From Oenococcus kitaharae DSM 17330 (GTDB lineage Bacteria; Bacillota; Bacilli; Lactobacillales; Lactobacillaceae): a DNA stretch of 64,000 nt. Of the stretch, positions 44,196 to 53,575 are shown one piece after another. A model generated the notes under the pieces. The model did not search any database. It was not told the origin of the DNA and saw only the letters and a list, made by a program, of their open reading frames with translations. The DNA lies in contig NZ_CM001398.1 in the NCBI RefSeq assembly GCF_000241055.1, positions 897,123 through 961,122 on the forward strand. Direction: 5' to 3'. The first letter of the stretch is position 1, and each line of letters opens with the position of its first letter. A program made the position numbers and the translations under genes.

Positions 44196-45062
44196 ATGCG
44201 TCGTTTGCAAGGCTCCATAGGCCGGAGAAATTCTTGGCAAGAGAACGCAAATAGTCAACAAAAAGTTATGAAAGCCGCAATAACTAAAACTTATGACAAT
44301 TCTGATCAGGCACTCAATGAGTATTCACTAGAAAATGCAAATGGTACTCGAATTTCGGTCAATGGTCTTACGGCGTCTTTGGACGAGTATACTTTCTCTC
44401 CTTCCACCAACCGACTTGTCTTTTTTGATCAGGTTGTATTTGATGCACACCTGAAAGCCCATCAACGGAATGCAGAGGTGACTGTTCACGAGAACTCATT
44501 GACATTCGCGTTTCTTCCACAACTGCAGCAAAAAATCAGCGAACCCGTGAAACAAATTTCGTATAGTTTATTTGAGGATGATTCTCTATCGGCTAAATTT
44601 AACAATGGCCAATCCGCTGATCAGAACTTGGATGTAGTACGTGATCATTTATCTCAATTTCGGCTGCAGGCAGAAGGCTATCAAGCAATAAAACTGTCTG
44701 GGTCGTCTGTTAATCAGATTCTTGCGCAATCTGCCAAAAGCAAAATGTGGCCTTGGCTTGACCGAACGCGTTTTTTGGATTGGCAGAGTTTTTTTGGTCA
44801 ACCGGATCGTGATCAAGTACCAGCATTATTGTTTACATTGGCTGCTCGGGATGAGCGGAAACAAGCAGCATTGGTGTTTCGAAACCAAACCAAAACACAA
44901 CGCTTAGAAATCTACAGTAATGCGCAGCGGCTTATGTTTCAAAAAAAATCATATGCATCACATTCATTTTTAACCCTAAATTTTTTCTTAGCATTCAGTC
45001 AGAAGCAATCAGCACTACCTTCAAACCGGGATCTTTGGATTAATTACAAAATTTACACATAA
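44196..45062 (+). CDS. Unknown protein, no recognised family
   Basis: 288-aa frame; alternative start at 44268 (MKAAITKTYDNSD). The central part looks like a beta-rich domain (SVNGLTASLDEYTFSPSTNRLVFF, read in part). No signal peptide, membrane helix or catalytic motif that I know. Codon use and a -10-like TATAAT at about 44168 support expression. It could be an Oenococcus-lineage orphan or a decayed gene. Confidence 0.5.
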   Translation: MRRLQGSIGRRNSWQENANSQQKVMKAAITKTYDNSDQALNEYSLENANGTRISVNGLTASLDEYTFSPSTNRLVFFDQVVFDAHLKAHQRNAEVTVHENSLTFAFLPQLQQKISEPVKQISYSLFEDDSLSAKFNNGQSADQNLDVVRDHLSQFRLQAEGYQAIKLSGSSVNQILAQSAKSKMWPWLDRTRFLDWQSFFGQPDRDQVPALLFTLAARDERKQAALVFRNQTKTQRLEIYSNAQRLMFQKKSYASHSFLTLNFFLAFSQKQSALPSNRDLWINYKIYT

Positions 45063-45076
45063 CAAAGGACAACTTT

Positions 45077-46450
45077 ATGCATAGCCTGACTGAAGGAAAA
45101 CCTCTTAAATTAATAATTTTCTTTACGATTCCGCTGCTTTTAGGGAATCTCTTCCAGCAGTTATATACGCTGACAGATACGGTTATTGTCGGGCGCACGC
45201 TGGGTGTTAATGCCTTGGCTGCAGTCTCCTTAGCTACAACTCTCAATTGGCTGTTGGTAGGTTTTGCACAAGGTTTTACTGCGGGTACTGCAATTATCAC
45301 AGCTAAACGTTTCGGTGCAGGAGATTTAAGAGGCGTTCGCCAGTCTATGGTAACGACAATTATCTGTACAGCCGCACTGACTGCTATTATGACCTTTATT
45401 GCTGTTGTATTTAATAAGGAAATTCTTCAATTAATGCAAACACCACAAGCTGTCATGGAACAGGCAAATATTTTCCTTACTATCTTGTTAGGATTTATGT
45501 TCACAACCATGAGTTATAATCTCGCGGCCAACGCTATGCGTGCGGTTGGCAATTCGCGTGCGCCGCTGATTTTTCTCATTGTGGCCGTCTTTTTCAATAT
45601 TGTTCTCGAATTACTCTTTGTTGTTGTTTTTTCCTGGGGAGTTGCCGGTGCGGCTTTTGCTACTGTGATTGCACAACTTATTTCCGGCGCCATCAGTTTT
45701 GTCTATATCTATCGGGTTCTGCCCGTTTTGCAAGTTCATCGTCAGGATTGGCATACAAGCTGGTCAGATATCAAAGAGCATCTTCACTCCGGGTTGCCGA
45801 TGGCTTTTCAGAATTCAATTATCGCGATTGGTGCTGTTATCCTGCAAACAGCTTTGAATACCTTAGGCACTGATTCTGTTGCGTCTTCAGGCGCGGCTTC
45901 ACGAATTGACCAACTGGCAACTTTACCAATGATGAGTGTGGGGATCACAATGGCCACTTTTACAGCTCAGAATCTTGGCGCAAAAAAATACTCACGAATT
46001 TTGGAGGGAGTTAAACAGGCCCTGTTTGTTAGCGGCAGCTGGGCGGTCTTAATGTCGATTTTGGAAATTAATTTCGGCCATTATCTGATTCAGTTTATTT
46101 TGGGCGCTGGAAGTCAGCAGAACAATGTATTGGCACTTTCACGTACCTATTTTCTGGTTAACGGAGGGCCCTATATCTTGCTGGCCACTCTATTCCTGAT
46201 ACGGTATACCTTACAAGGCCTGGGTAATGCATCGGTACCCACGGTAGCCGGTATCTTTGAATTATCTATGAGAGCTTTCGCCGGCCTCGTTCTTGTTGGC
46301 TTGTTTGGTTATACCGGTGCAGTTCTTGGATCACCTTTAGCTTGGGCAGGATCTTTGCTAGCTTTGACGCCAGCTTGGTTTTCGGCACGACGAAAATTGA
46401 CTAAATTAAAAGATGGTCAGGAAGTCGATATACATCTGGAAGGCCGCTAA
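45077..46450 (+). CDS. MATE-family efflux transporter
   Basis: 457-aa multidrug/toxin extrusion pump with 12 membrane helices and internal twofold repeat (GNLFQQLYTLTDTVIVGRTL near the start; SGLPMAFQNSIIAIGAVILQ near 240). Ribosome site aaaggac. Followed by a terminator-like stem (gccaac/gttggt) that overlaps the ctsR promoter. Confidence 0.92.
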   Translation: MHSLTEGKPLKLIIFFTIPLLLGNLFQQLYTLTDTVIVGRTLGVNALAAVSLATTLNWLLVGFAQGFTAGTAIITAKRFGAGDLRGVRQSMVTTIICTAALTAIMTFIAVVFNKEILQLMQTPQAVMEQANIFLTILLGFMFTTMSYNLAANAMRAVGNSRAPLIFLIVAVFFNIVLELLFVVVFSWGVAGAAFATVIAQLISGAISFVYIYRVLPVLQVHRQDWHTSWSDIKEHLHSGLPMAFQNSIIAIGAVILQTALNTLGTDSVASSGAASRIDQLATLPMMSVGITMATFTAQNLGAKKYSRILEGVKQALFVSGSWAVLMSILEINFGHYLIQFILGAGSQQNNVLALSRTYFLVNGGPYILLATLFLIRYTLQGLGNASVPTVAGIFELSMRAFAGLVLVGLFGYTGAVLGSPLAWAGSLLALTPAWFSARRKLTKLKDGQEVDIHLEGR

Positions 46451-46471
46451 ACAAGAGCCAACTTTTTAGGG

Positions 46472-46521
46472 TTGGTCTTTCCGGCCGTTTCCGTTTATAA
46501 TAATAGTCAGGAATGGTCAAA
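46472..46521 (+). promoter_or_regulatory. ctsR promoter with CtsR operator
   Basis: TTGGTC (46472-46477), 18-base spacer, TATAAT (46496-46501). The CtsR heptads AGTCAGG (46505-46511) and GGTCAAA (46515-46521) follow, separated by three bases. The operator ends two bases before the start codon, so the leader is very short. Confidence 0.85.
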
Positions 46522-46523
46522 TA

Positions 46524-47006
46524 ATGGCAGAAGCGAATATATCAGATTTAATTGAACAATACTTAAAGGAAATCCTCAGTCAGGATGATTTTGCTGAAAT
46601 TAAACGCAGCGAAATCGCCAGTCGTTTTGCTGTTGTGCCAAGCCAGATTAATTACGTGATTAATACACGATTTACACTGCAAAACGGTTATGTTGTCGAA
46701 TCCAAGCGAGGCGGCGGCGGATATATTCGTATTGAACATGTTGACTTGGTTGACGATACCAAAATTTTCGATGAACTGATCGATTATATCGGTGATTCGA
46801 TTGGTGAGAATAATGCTGGACAAATTATTACGGCACTATTGAATGATAAAGTGGTCAGCGAACGTGAGGCAAATCTGATGGCGGCAGCCATTGACAAGAA
46901 TTCTTTGCGGATTTCTGATAAAGTATCTGAAAACACAGTTAGGGCTCGTGTCCTTGTTGGCATGGTCAATCGACTGAGATTTGAGAGTACAAACACACAT
47001 GGATAA
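46524..47006 (+). CDS. ctsR: Heat-shock repressor CtsR
   Basis: 160-aa class III stress repressor. It has a winged HTH with the beta-wing RGGGGYIRI (near 72), preceded by VPSQINYVINTRFT. Autoregulated through the operator at its own start. In Oenococcus CtsR is the main stress regulator, because other heat-shock repressors are missing. Its stop overlaps clpC. Confidence 0.95.
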   Translation: MAEANISDLIEQYLKEILSQDDFAEIKRSEIASRFAVVPSQINYVINTRFTLQNGYVVESKRGGGGYIRIEHVDLVDDTKIFDELIDYIGDSIGENNAGQIITALLNDKVVSEREANLMAAAIDKNSLRISDKVSENTVRARVLVGMVNRLRFESTNTHG

Positions 47007-49464
47007 TCAATACACAACTTCAGCAAAAAATGTTTTACTTCTGGCCCAAGAACAGGCGAAGTATTTTAAACATGAAATTGTCGGTTCCGAACATTTGTTA
47101 TTGGCTTTGGCACTCGAAAAAGATGGCTTGGCCAGCAAAGTTCTTCAAGACTATAACGTTACCGATGATGACATTAGAAATGAAATCGAACAATTTACAG
47201 GTTACGGTTCACATGAGAATGTGACAGCCGGCTTTTTGGCTTATTCGCCGAAGGCACAGGAAATCCTGAAGAACGCTGCCTTACAGGCACAAAGCTTGGG
47301 TGCAAAAAAAATCGCCACAGAGCATCTGTTGTTGGCTCTGCTAAATGATGAGTCTATTCTTAGTTCGAGGATTTTAGTCAGCCTTGATGTTCGTCTGCAG
47401 GATTTGACGAAAGCTGTTTTCAAGCGAATTGGTGTTGATCCAACGCAGCAGCGGGCAGCTCAGGTACAAAATCAGTCTAATCAAGCTGGAACACCGACAC
47501 TTGATTCAATGTCTCGGGATTTAACCGCGATGGCTCAGGCGGGTCAAATTGATCCAGTCGTCGGACGAGACCAAGAAGTCCATCGGGTGATTCAGATCTT
47601 GAGTCGCCGAACGAAAAATAATCCTGTCTTGATTGGTGAACCTGGTGTCGGAAAGACAGCGATTGCCGAAGGATTAGCCGAGAAAATCGTCAGTGGCCAA
47701 GTACCTTTTGATTTAGCTCATAAGCGTTTAATGGCATTGGATATGGGCGCTTTGATTGCCGGTACGAAATATCGTGGTGAATTTGAAGATCGTTTAAAGA
47801 AAATTATTAACGAAATTCACAACGATGGGCAGGTCATCCTGTTTATTGATGAATTGCACACGTTAATTGGTGCCGGTGGTGCCGAAGGCGCATTGGATGC
47901 TTCAAATTTGCTGAAGCCAGCTTTAGCTCGAGGTGAACTGCAGACAATCGGTGCGACGACCTTTGATGAATATCAGAAGTATATTGAATCTGATCAGGCT
48001 TTGGAACGGCGTTTTGCCAGTGTAACGATTGATGAACCGAATGAAGATGACTCAGTGCAGATTTTAAAGGGTCTGCGCCCTCGATATGAAGAGCACCACC
48101 ATGTGAATATTTCTGATCAGTCGATTGAAGCAGCGGTCAAATTAAGTTCACGTTATATCACGGATCGATTCTTGCCGGATAAAGCGATTGATTTGATGGA
48201 TGAGGCGGCAGCAAAAGTCAGAATCGACACAGTTCAGCCTGAAGACAAAAAAGCCGAATTGGAAAAACATCTGGCACAGTTGCGTGACCAATTGGATGAT
48301 GCCGTTTCCTCTGGAGATTTCGATAAAGCTACTAAAATCCGCCAGGATGAAATCAAGATTAGAAAACAGTTAGCCTTAATTGAGACAGATACTTTGATCA
48401 ACGGCAGCAAAGGGCATGGCTATGGCTTGACCGTTACTGAAAAAGATATTGCCGAAGTTGTCGGCCAGCAAACTGGCGTACCGGTAACACAGTTGCAGAA
48501 GTCGGAATCTGATCGTTTGCTGCATTTGGAGGCGATTCTGCATCGTCGGGTTGTCGGCCAAAATGAAGCTATTTCTGCTGTGGCACGGGCTATTCGTCGC
48601 GCACGGTCTGGTATCAAAGATCCTAGTCGACCAATTGGTACCTTTATGTTCCTTGGGCCGACTGGTGTTGGAAAGACTGAATTGGCTAAAGCACTAGCTG
48701 AGGCAATGTTTGATTCGGAAGATAATATGATTCGTGTTGATATGTCTGAATACCAAGAGTCATACTCTGCTTCGCGTTTAATCGGTTCAGCACCCGGCTA
48801 TGTCGGCTATGACGAAGGCGGACAATTAACTGAGCGCGTTCGCAACCATCCTTACTCAGTTGTTTTGCTAGATGAGGCTGAAAAGGCGCATCCTGATATC
48901 TTTAATTTATTGCTTCAAGTATTTGATGATGGCTATATGACGGATTCTAAAGGACGCAAGGTTGATTTTAGAAACACGATCATTATTATGACATCGAACT
49001 TAGGTGCAACGCGTGTGCGTGATAACAAGCATGTTGGTTTTGGTGCTATGGAACCGCAGGACAATTATCAGGCGATGTCCAGTGAAATTCGTGCAGCCTT
49101 AAAAGAAAGGTTCCGTCCAGAATTTATCAATCGAATTGATGAGACAATTATTTTCCATTCTCTGAACAAGACTGAACTGCATAAAATTGTTGAACTAATG
49201 AGTCATGGAATTTTGGAGCGGGTTGCCGAACAAGGCATCGCGATTAAAATGAGTAAAACGGCCATTGACTTAGTCGCGCAAGCTGGATTTGATCCCGAAT
49301 ATGGTGCCCGCCCAATTCGTCGGGCTTTCCAAAATAATGTCGAAGATGTAGTGTCTGACGCATTATTATCCGGCAGGATCAAAGCTGGTGACTCGGTTAC
49401 TGTAGGTGCCAAAAGAGGGAAAATCGACCTCTTAATCCATAAACAAACCGAAAAAAGTAAATGA
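46999..49464 (+). CDS. clpC: ClpC AAA+ unfoldase
   Basis: 821-aa HSP100 chaperone partner of ClpP. Clp-N repeats occupy about 1-140, AAA1 has Walker [14 protein letters not shown] (near 213), and a UVR-like middle domain lies near 420-460 ([19 protein letters not shown]). AAA2 has [13 protein letters not shown] (near 552) and the C-terminal D2 small domain is present. The ATG at 46999 overlaps ctsR by 8 bases; an upstream in-frame TTG at 46981 is less likely. No mcsA/mcsB pair lies between ctsR and clpC. Confidence 0.95.
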   Translation: MDNQYTTSAKNVLLLAQEQAKYFKHEIVGSEHLLLALALEKDGLASKVLQDYNVTDDDIRNEIEQFTGYGSHENVTAGFLAYSPKAQEILKNAALQAQSLGAKKIATEHLLLALLNDESILSSRILVSLDVRLQDLTKAVFKRIGVDPTQQRAAQVQNQSNQAGTPTLDSMSRDLTAMAQAGQIDPVVGRDQEVHRVIQILSRRTKNNPVLIGEPGVGKTAIAEGLAEKIVSGQVPFDLAHKRLMALDMGALIAGTKYRGEFEDRLKKIINEIHNDGQVILFIDELHTLIGAGGAEGALDASNLLKPALARGELQTIGATTFDEYQKYIESDQALERRFASVTIDEPNEDDSVQILKGLRPRYEEHHHVNISDQSIEAAVKLSSRYITDRFLPDKAIDLMDEAAAKVRIDTVQPEDKKAELEKHLAQLRDQLDDAVSSGDFDKATKIRQDEIKIRKQLALIETDTLINGSKGHGYGLTVTEKDIAEVVGQQTGVPVTQLQKSESDRLLHLEAILHRRVVGQNEAISAVARAIRRARSGIKDPSRPIGTFMFLGPTGVGKTELAKALAEAMFDSEDNMIRVDMSEYQESYSASRLIGSAPGYVGYDEGGQLTERVRNHPYSVVLLDEAEKAHPDIFNLLLQVFDDGYMTDSKGRKVDFRNTIIIMTSNLGATRVRDNKHVGFGAMEPQDNYQAMSSEIRAALKERFRPEFINRIDETIIFHSLNKTELHKIVELMSHGILERVAEQGIAIKMSKTAIDLVAQAGFDPEYGARPIRRAFQNNVEDVVSDALLSGRIKAGDSVTVGAKRGKIDLLIHKQTEKSK

Positions 49465-49470
49465 GTGATA

Positions 49471-49499
49471 AAAGCCTGCCACTAGTTGGCAGGCTTTTT
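49471..49499 (+). terminator. Terminator of ctsR-clpC
   Basis: Stem agcctgcca/tggcaggct followed by TTTTT. Confidence 0.9.
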
Positions 49500-49506
49500 G
49501 AATATA

Positions 49507-49962
49507 ATGGAAACTATGGCTGATTATGTCAAAGATATTCGTGCAAAAGTCGGGCATATGCCGCTCGTTATGGTTGGTGTTGGTGGGGCATATATTAAAG
49601 ATGGCAAAGTTCTGCTGCAAGAACGTGCCGACACCGGCGGTTGGGGTTTGCCAGGCGGCTATATGGAATATGGCGAACGTGTTGAAGAGACGCTCAAACG
49701 GGAATTTAAAGAAGATGCCGGCTTGGAAATTTTGTCCTATCGTTTCCTAACTAATTTTGATCAGGAATTTTTCACTTATCCAAACGGTGATCAGACACAA
49801 GTATTGACACCTTTTTATCTCGTAACAGCTGTTAAAAATCAGCCAGCTGCATTTGATAAACATGAAACAAAAGCCATCGCTTTTTTTGATTTTGATCATT
49901 TGCCTGAGATCCATTTCGCATCACACAAAAAAATTCTAGCCTATCTGAAGACTTTGTTATAA
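49507..49962 (+). CDS. Nudix hydrolase
   Basis: 151-aa Nudix pyrophosphohydrolase. The box GGYMEYGERVEETLKREF is followed by KEDAGL, with Asp in place of the second conserved Glu. A TATAAT just upstream (about 49503) leaves little leader, and the start may be the ATG at 49507 or 49516. Substrate not predictable. Confidence 0.85.
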   Translation: METMADYVKDIRAKVGHMPLVMVGVGGAYIKDGKVLLQERADTGGWGLPGGYMEYGERVEETLKREFKEDAGLEILSYRFLTNFDQEFFTYPNGDQTQVLTPFYLVTAVKNQPAAFDKHETKAIAFFDFDHLPEIHFASHKKILAYLKTLL

Positions 49963-49984
49963 TAATTTTAAAGAGGTAAGTCCA

Positions 49985-50014
49985 GTGAAGAATACATTGA
50001 TTTTAAATAGATAA
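49985..50014 (+). CDS. Leader peptide of the ABC-F gene
   Basis: Nine-residue peptide M(V)KNTLILNR starting at GTG, with agaggtaag 5-6 bases upstream. It stands ahead of a terminator/antiterminator pair before an ABC-F gene, the layout of ribosome-mediated attenuation in antibiotic-resistance ABC-F genes. Confidence 0.6.
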   Translation: MKNTLILNR

Positions 50015-50021
50015 AATTCGA

Positions 50022-50076
50022 GATTGGTGTATTTTTAATATTGTTTGAAACCACCGATTTCTAAAAGGTGGTTTTT
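50022..50076 (+). promoter_or_regulatory. Attenuator with alternative folds before the ABC-F gene
   Basis: Terminator: aaaccacc (50048-50055) with ggtggttt (50067-50074) plus T run, ending 2 bases before the ATG and hiding the ribosome site. Antiterminator: gattggtg (50022-50029) can pair over 8 positions (two G-T) with caccgatt (50052-50059), which breaks the terminator. A ribosome stalled on the leader would decide between them. Confidence 0.65.
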
Positions 50077-51423
50077 ATGTCTCTAAATATTACAAAATTA
50101 GAAAAAAGAGTTGATGGCCAACAGCTATTTACGGTTGACAAAGCGTTTATCAAAAATCGGGCACGTATCGGTGTGATTGGTGATAACGGCCAAGGTAAGA
50201 CGACGCTCTTAAATATAATTGCTGGCCGAGATAAGGATTTTAGCGGGCAGTTGTACGTTAGCGGTTCTTTGGCCTTTGTTGCTCAAATAAATGATTTTGA
50301 TCAATTATCAGGCGGTCAGCGTGTCAGACGTTTGATTGAAGAAGCTCTCTTGAAGCGTCCGGATTTATTGATCTTAGATGAACCCACGACACATTTGGAT
50401 CAGGAAAATGTCAATTGGCTGTTGGGCAGATTAAAAAAGTTTTCCGGCAGCGTACTGGCTGTTTCTCATGACCGATATTTTCTTGACCAGTTTGCTCAAG
50501 AAATCTGGGCTTTTCAGGATCATCAGCTAACGGTGTTTCCGTCAACTTTACAAAATTTTTTGGACACACGGGCAGCACAAGCTGAAAGTCAAGCCGCGGC
50601 ATTCAAGGAAAGCCGTAACAAGAAAAAGAAGCTCCAGAAGGCGGAAAACAGGGTTCGTGGCGAAGCACAAAGGATTAGCAATCATAGTGTACGGGATCCT
50701 TTTCATGCTAAAGTCGCCAAACAGATGTTTCAAGTGGCGAAAAATCTGCACCGCCATATGGATAATTTGAATGACGTTTCAAAACCTTTTGTCCAAAAGA
50801 AGCTGAAGCTGCAGCACCCGCTTCACATGGCTGCTGGCAAAAACCTTATAAAAGTTTTGAATCTAGACATTGTTCGAGATGGGCAGACGCTGGTTTCCGA
50901 TCTAACTTTTTCAATCGCCGCTGGTGATAAAGTAGCTTTAATTGGCGAGAATGGTTCTGGCAAGACGACTTCTGTCGAAAGAATTTTACAAGCTCAGCCG
51001 CCGCGGGTCACGAGAGCCGATAATCTGAAAATCGGCTACTTTCATCAAGACCTCAGCCAAATACGTAATGATCGCAATCTCTTAGAAAATGTGCTTGATG
51101 GTTCTTTGGAAAATGGACAGACAGCGCGAGACTTTTTAGGCGCTTTTGGTATACGCCGAGATAAAGTTTTTCAAAAAAGCGGCAGTTTATCAGGCGGTGA
51201 GAAAATCAAATTAGCTTTGATTAAAGTCCTATTATCGGATGCTAATCTGCTGATTTTAGACGAACCGACAAATTTTCTCGACTTATCGGCGATTGAGGCT
51301 TTACAAGATTTCTTGACGGATTATACGGGCGGTTTACTGATCATTTCTCATGATTTGACTTTGATTCAGGCAGTTTCAAATAAGATTTTAAAAATCGAGG
51401 CACAACGTATAATTAAGGTATGA
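50077..51423 (+). CDS. ABC-F ATPase, antibiotic-resistance type
   Basis: 448-aa soluble duplicated ABC protein without membrane domains. Walker A motifs are GDNGQGKTTLLNI (near 36) and GENGSGKTTSVER (near 292). Signatures are LSGGQRVRR and LSGGEKIKLAL. The interdomain linker is long and basic (KESRNKKKKLQKAENRVRGE near 180), as in Msr/Vga/Lsa ribosome-protection proteins. The attenuator upstream supports an antibiotic-inducible role. Its stop overlaps the next start. Confidence 0.88.
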   Translation: MSLNITKLEKRVDGQQLFTVDKAFIKNRARIGVIGDNGQGKTTLLNIIAGRDKDFSGQLYVSGSLAFVAQINDFDQLSGGQRVRRLIEEALLKRPDLLILDEPTTHLDQENVNWLLGRLKKFSGSVLAVSHDRYFLDQFAQEIWAFQDHQLTVFPSTLQNFLDTRAAQAESQAAAFKESRNKKKKLQKAENRVRGEAQRISNHSVRDPFHAKVAKQMFQVAKNLHRHMDNLNDVSKPFVQKKLKLQHPLHMAAGKNLIKVLNLDIVRDGQTLVSDLTFSIAAGDKVALIGENGSGKTTSVERILQAQPPRVTRADNLKIGYFHQDLSQIRNDRNLLENVLDGSLENGQTARDFLGAFGIRRDKVFQKSGSLSGGEKIKLALIKVLLSDANLLILDEPTNFLDLSAIEALQDFLTDYTGGLLIISHDLTLIQAVSNKILKIEAQRIIKV

Positions 51424-52271
51424 GTATTTTAGACGAAACTTTTCAATTGAATAATCAAAACAAAATTCCGAAAATCGCCTTTGGCACCTGGCGATTGGCT
51501 GATGGGGATGAAGCCTACAATGCTGTTACGGAAGCTTTGAAAATCGGTTACCGGCACATTGATACGGCTTTTCATTATTTTAATGAGCCTTCAGTCGGAC
51601 GCGCCATTAAAGATTCCGGCGTTGACAGGAAGGATATTTTTCTGACAACTAAACTACCGGCTGAAATCAAAAATCATGATGATATTTTGAAAAATTTTCA
51701 AGAATCTTTGGACCGTTTGCAGACCGATTATGTTGATCTTTACTTGATTCATGCACCATGGCCATGGTCTGATATCAATCTAGATTATCGCTATGATGGT
51801 GCTAATCAGGAAGCTTGGCGGACGATGGAGGAGATTTATCATTCCGGTCGTGCCAAGGCAATCGGTGTATCTAATTTTGATATCCACGATTTGAAAAATC
51901 TGCAAGCTATTTGGACCGTTAAACCAGCTGTCAATCAGATTGAGTACTATATTGGCTGGACACAACCAAAAATTACGGCCTTTACGAAATCACTCGGTAT
52001 CCAAGTCGAGGCCTATTCACCGCTGGCGACTGGAGGTCTGGCAACACAAGACGAGATTCAGAAAATTGCTGATAAATATCAGGTTTCTGTCCCGCAAATT
52101 GCCCTTAAATATGTGCTTCAAAAAGATATTCTGCCTTTGCCGCGTGCAACGAAGGCTGAGCATGCCAAATCCAATGCTACACTTGATTTCCAACTTTCGG
52201 ACGCCGACATGGCTATTTTGGATCGGATTCCCGATACAGGCCAGGCCCGTCATAATGTGACAATGGGATGA
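51420..52271 (+). CDS. Aldo-keto reductase
   Basis: 283-aa AKR5-like enzyme. DTAFHYFNEPSVG with catalytic Asp/Tyr (about 47-59), TTKLP Lys near 78 and LIHAPWPW His near 109 are present. Overlaps the ABC-F stop by 4 bases (ATGA), so it is co-transcribed. It has no MerR-type promoter of its own. Confidence 0.9.
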   Translation: MSILDETFQLNNQNKIPKIAFGTWRLADGDEAYNAVTEALKIGYRHIDTAFHYFNEPSVGRAIKDSGVDRKDIFLTTKLPAEIKNHDDILKNFQESLDRLQTDYVDLYLIHAPWPWSDINLDYRYDGANQEAWRTMEEIYHSGRAKAIGVSNFDIHDLKNLQAIWTVKPAVNQIEYYIGWTQPKITAFTKSLGIQVEAYSPLATGGLATQDEIQKIADKYQVSVPQIALKYVLQKDILPLPRATKAEHAKSNATLDFQLSDADMAILDRIPDTGQARHNVTMG

Positions 52272-52538
52272 GCCAAACGGTTGAAGGAAATTTTATTAGT
52301 CGAATTTATTAGACATAAAAGCCGGCAACATCTCAAAGAGAACTTGAAAACGAGCGATTAGTTGGAACAGCCTTTTTCAAGCAGTGTTTTTAATTTTAAG
52401 TAAATCTTTCTTTATTTCATGCGTTACGAGCAATACATGTTAATCTTGATTGGACTTTCTTTTTAATGTTTTTGGCAACCTTAATTGGTCTGATAAATGA
52501 TTAGCCAAAAAAAATTTGCAAGCTAGAATAAGGAGTAT

Positions 52539-52928
52539 ATGATCAAATTTGAGAGAATTTACGGATCTGAATCAAAAGGGTATCGGGTTTTAATTGATGG
52601 GCTTTGGCCTCGCGGCGTCAGCAAAGAGAAGGCCGCAATTGATCTTTGGGCGAAAGATATTGCGCCTTCTGAAGATTTGCGGCAGAAATATCATGATGGA
52701 GATTTGGATGAAATGGCTTTTCGTGCAATCTATTTGACAGAATTATCCAGCAATCCAGCCACAGCCGAATTTCTACAGACTTTGAAGGATCATCCAGACA
52801 GTATTTTGCTGTATGCATCTAGAGAAAACCATGAAAATAATGCCAAAGTTCTCGCAAATTACCTAACACGTCAGGGAGTTGCTTTTGAAACGGGTTCAAG
52901 CAGCACAAATGAAACAACACAAGCCTGA
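52539..52928 (+). CDS. DUF488 family protein
   Basis: 129-aa DUF488 protein: KGYRVLIDGLWPRGVSKEKA (about 14-33) and LYASRENHENNAKVL near 88. Ribosome site aaggag. Members are small cytoplasmic proteins of unknown role. It overlaps the glycosylase gene. Confidence 0.85.
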   Translation: MIKFERIYGSESKGYRVLIDGLWPRGVSKEKAAIDLWAKDIAPSEDLRQKYHDGDLDEMAFRAIYLTELSSNPATAEFLQTLKDHPDSILLYASRENHENNAKVLANYLTRQGVAFETGSSSTNETTQA

Positions 52929-53442
52929 TTATCAGCACGTTGTTCATCCATGGCCGCCACTTTATGACGAACACTCTAAAGTTCTCCTACTTGGGTCGCT
53001 GCCATCACCCAAATCTTTATCTTTCGGTTTTTATTATGGCAGTCCGCAAAACATTTTTTGGCAGACTTTAGCTAAAGTCCTCGATCAAAAAGAAGCTGAT
53101 AAGACTATAGAATCGCGTCGCAATTTTGCTTTAAGGAATCATATTGCTATTTGGCAGACGCTCGCAGAAGCCGATATTATCGGTTCCCAGGATGCAACAA
53201 TTAAAAATCCCGTTGCAAATGATTTTTCAAATTTATTAGCAAGCTCACAAATTCAAACGATTTTTACCGAAGGCAAGAAGTCAACAGAACTCTTCAATCG
53301 ATTAGTAGCGCCAGCAATCGGTCAAGAAGCAATTTATTTGCCTTCAACATCGCCGGCTAATCGGGCCACACAAGCGAAGCCGATTTTCATGGCTCGTTGG
53401 TCATTGGTTAAACAAGCACTGGAAGGTCAGACCTTAAAATGA
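52909..53442 (+). CDS. DNA-deoxyinosine/uracil-type DNA glycosylase
   Basis: 177-aa member of the uracil-DNA-glycosylase superfamily (deoxyinosine glycosylase type): HPWPPLYDEHSKVLLLGSLP, SFGFYYGSPQNIFWQTL and LPSTSPANR near the C-terminus. It removes deaminated bases from DNA. I place the start at the ATG at 52909 because the conserved HP.PP segment begins 9 residues later; TTG codons at 52879/52885 after gggag are alternatives. Confidence 0.85.
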   Translation: MKQHKPDYQHVVHPWPPLYDEHSKVLLLGSLPSPKSLSFGFYYGSPQNIFWQTLAKVLDQKEADKTIESRRNFALRNHIAIWQTLAEADIIGSQDATIKNPVANDFSNLLASSQIQTIFTEGKKSTELFNRLVAPAIGQEAIYLPSTSPANRATQAKPIFMARWSLVKQALEGQTLK

Positions 53443-53506
53443 GGCGGCCTTTTTATTTGCAGTTTTCACAATGTTTTTATTTTCACAAATGTATGCTATA
53501 TTGAGT

Positions 53507-53524
53507 TTGTAAATTTTTGTACAA
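53507..53524 (+). promoter_or_regulatory. Rex-like operator before the alcohol dehydrogenase
   Basis: TTGTA-N8-TACAA, an 18-base inverted repeat of Rex size, 52 bases before the gene. TTTTCACAA also occurs twice upstream (53463, 53480). Rex commonly controls fermentative alcohol dehydrogenases. Confidence 0.45.
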
Positions 53525-53575
53525 ACTAATACAAAAATCGAAATAAACTACCTAAAAAAGAGGTCGGAGACAAAA

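Noticed and set aside
49486-49506. Nudix start at 49486
   Set aside because: It lies within the clpC terminator stem.
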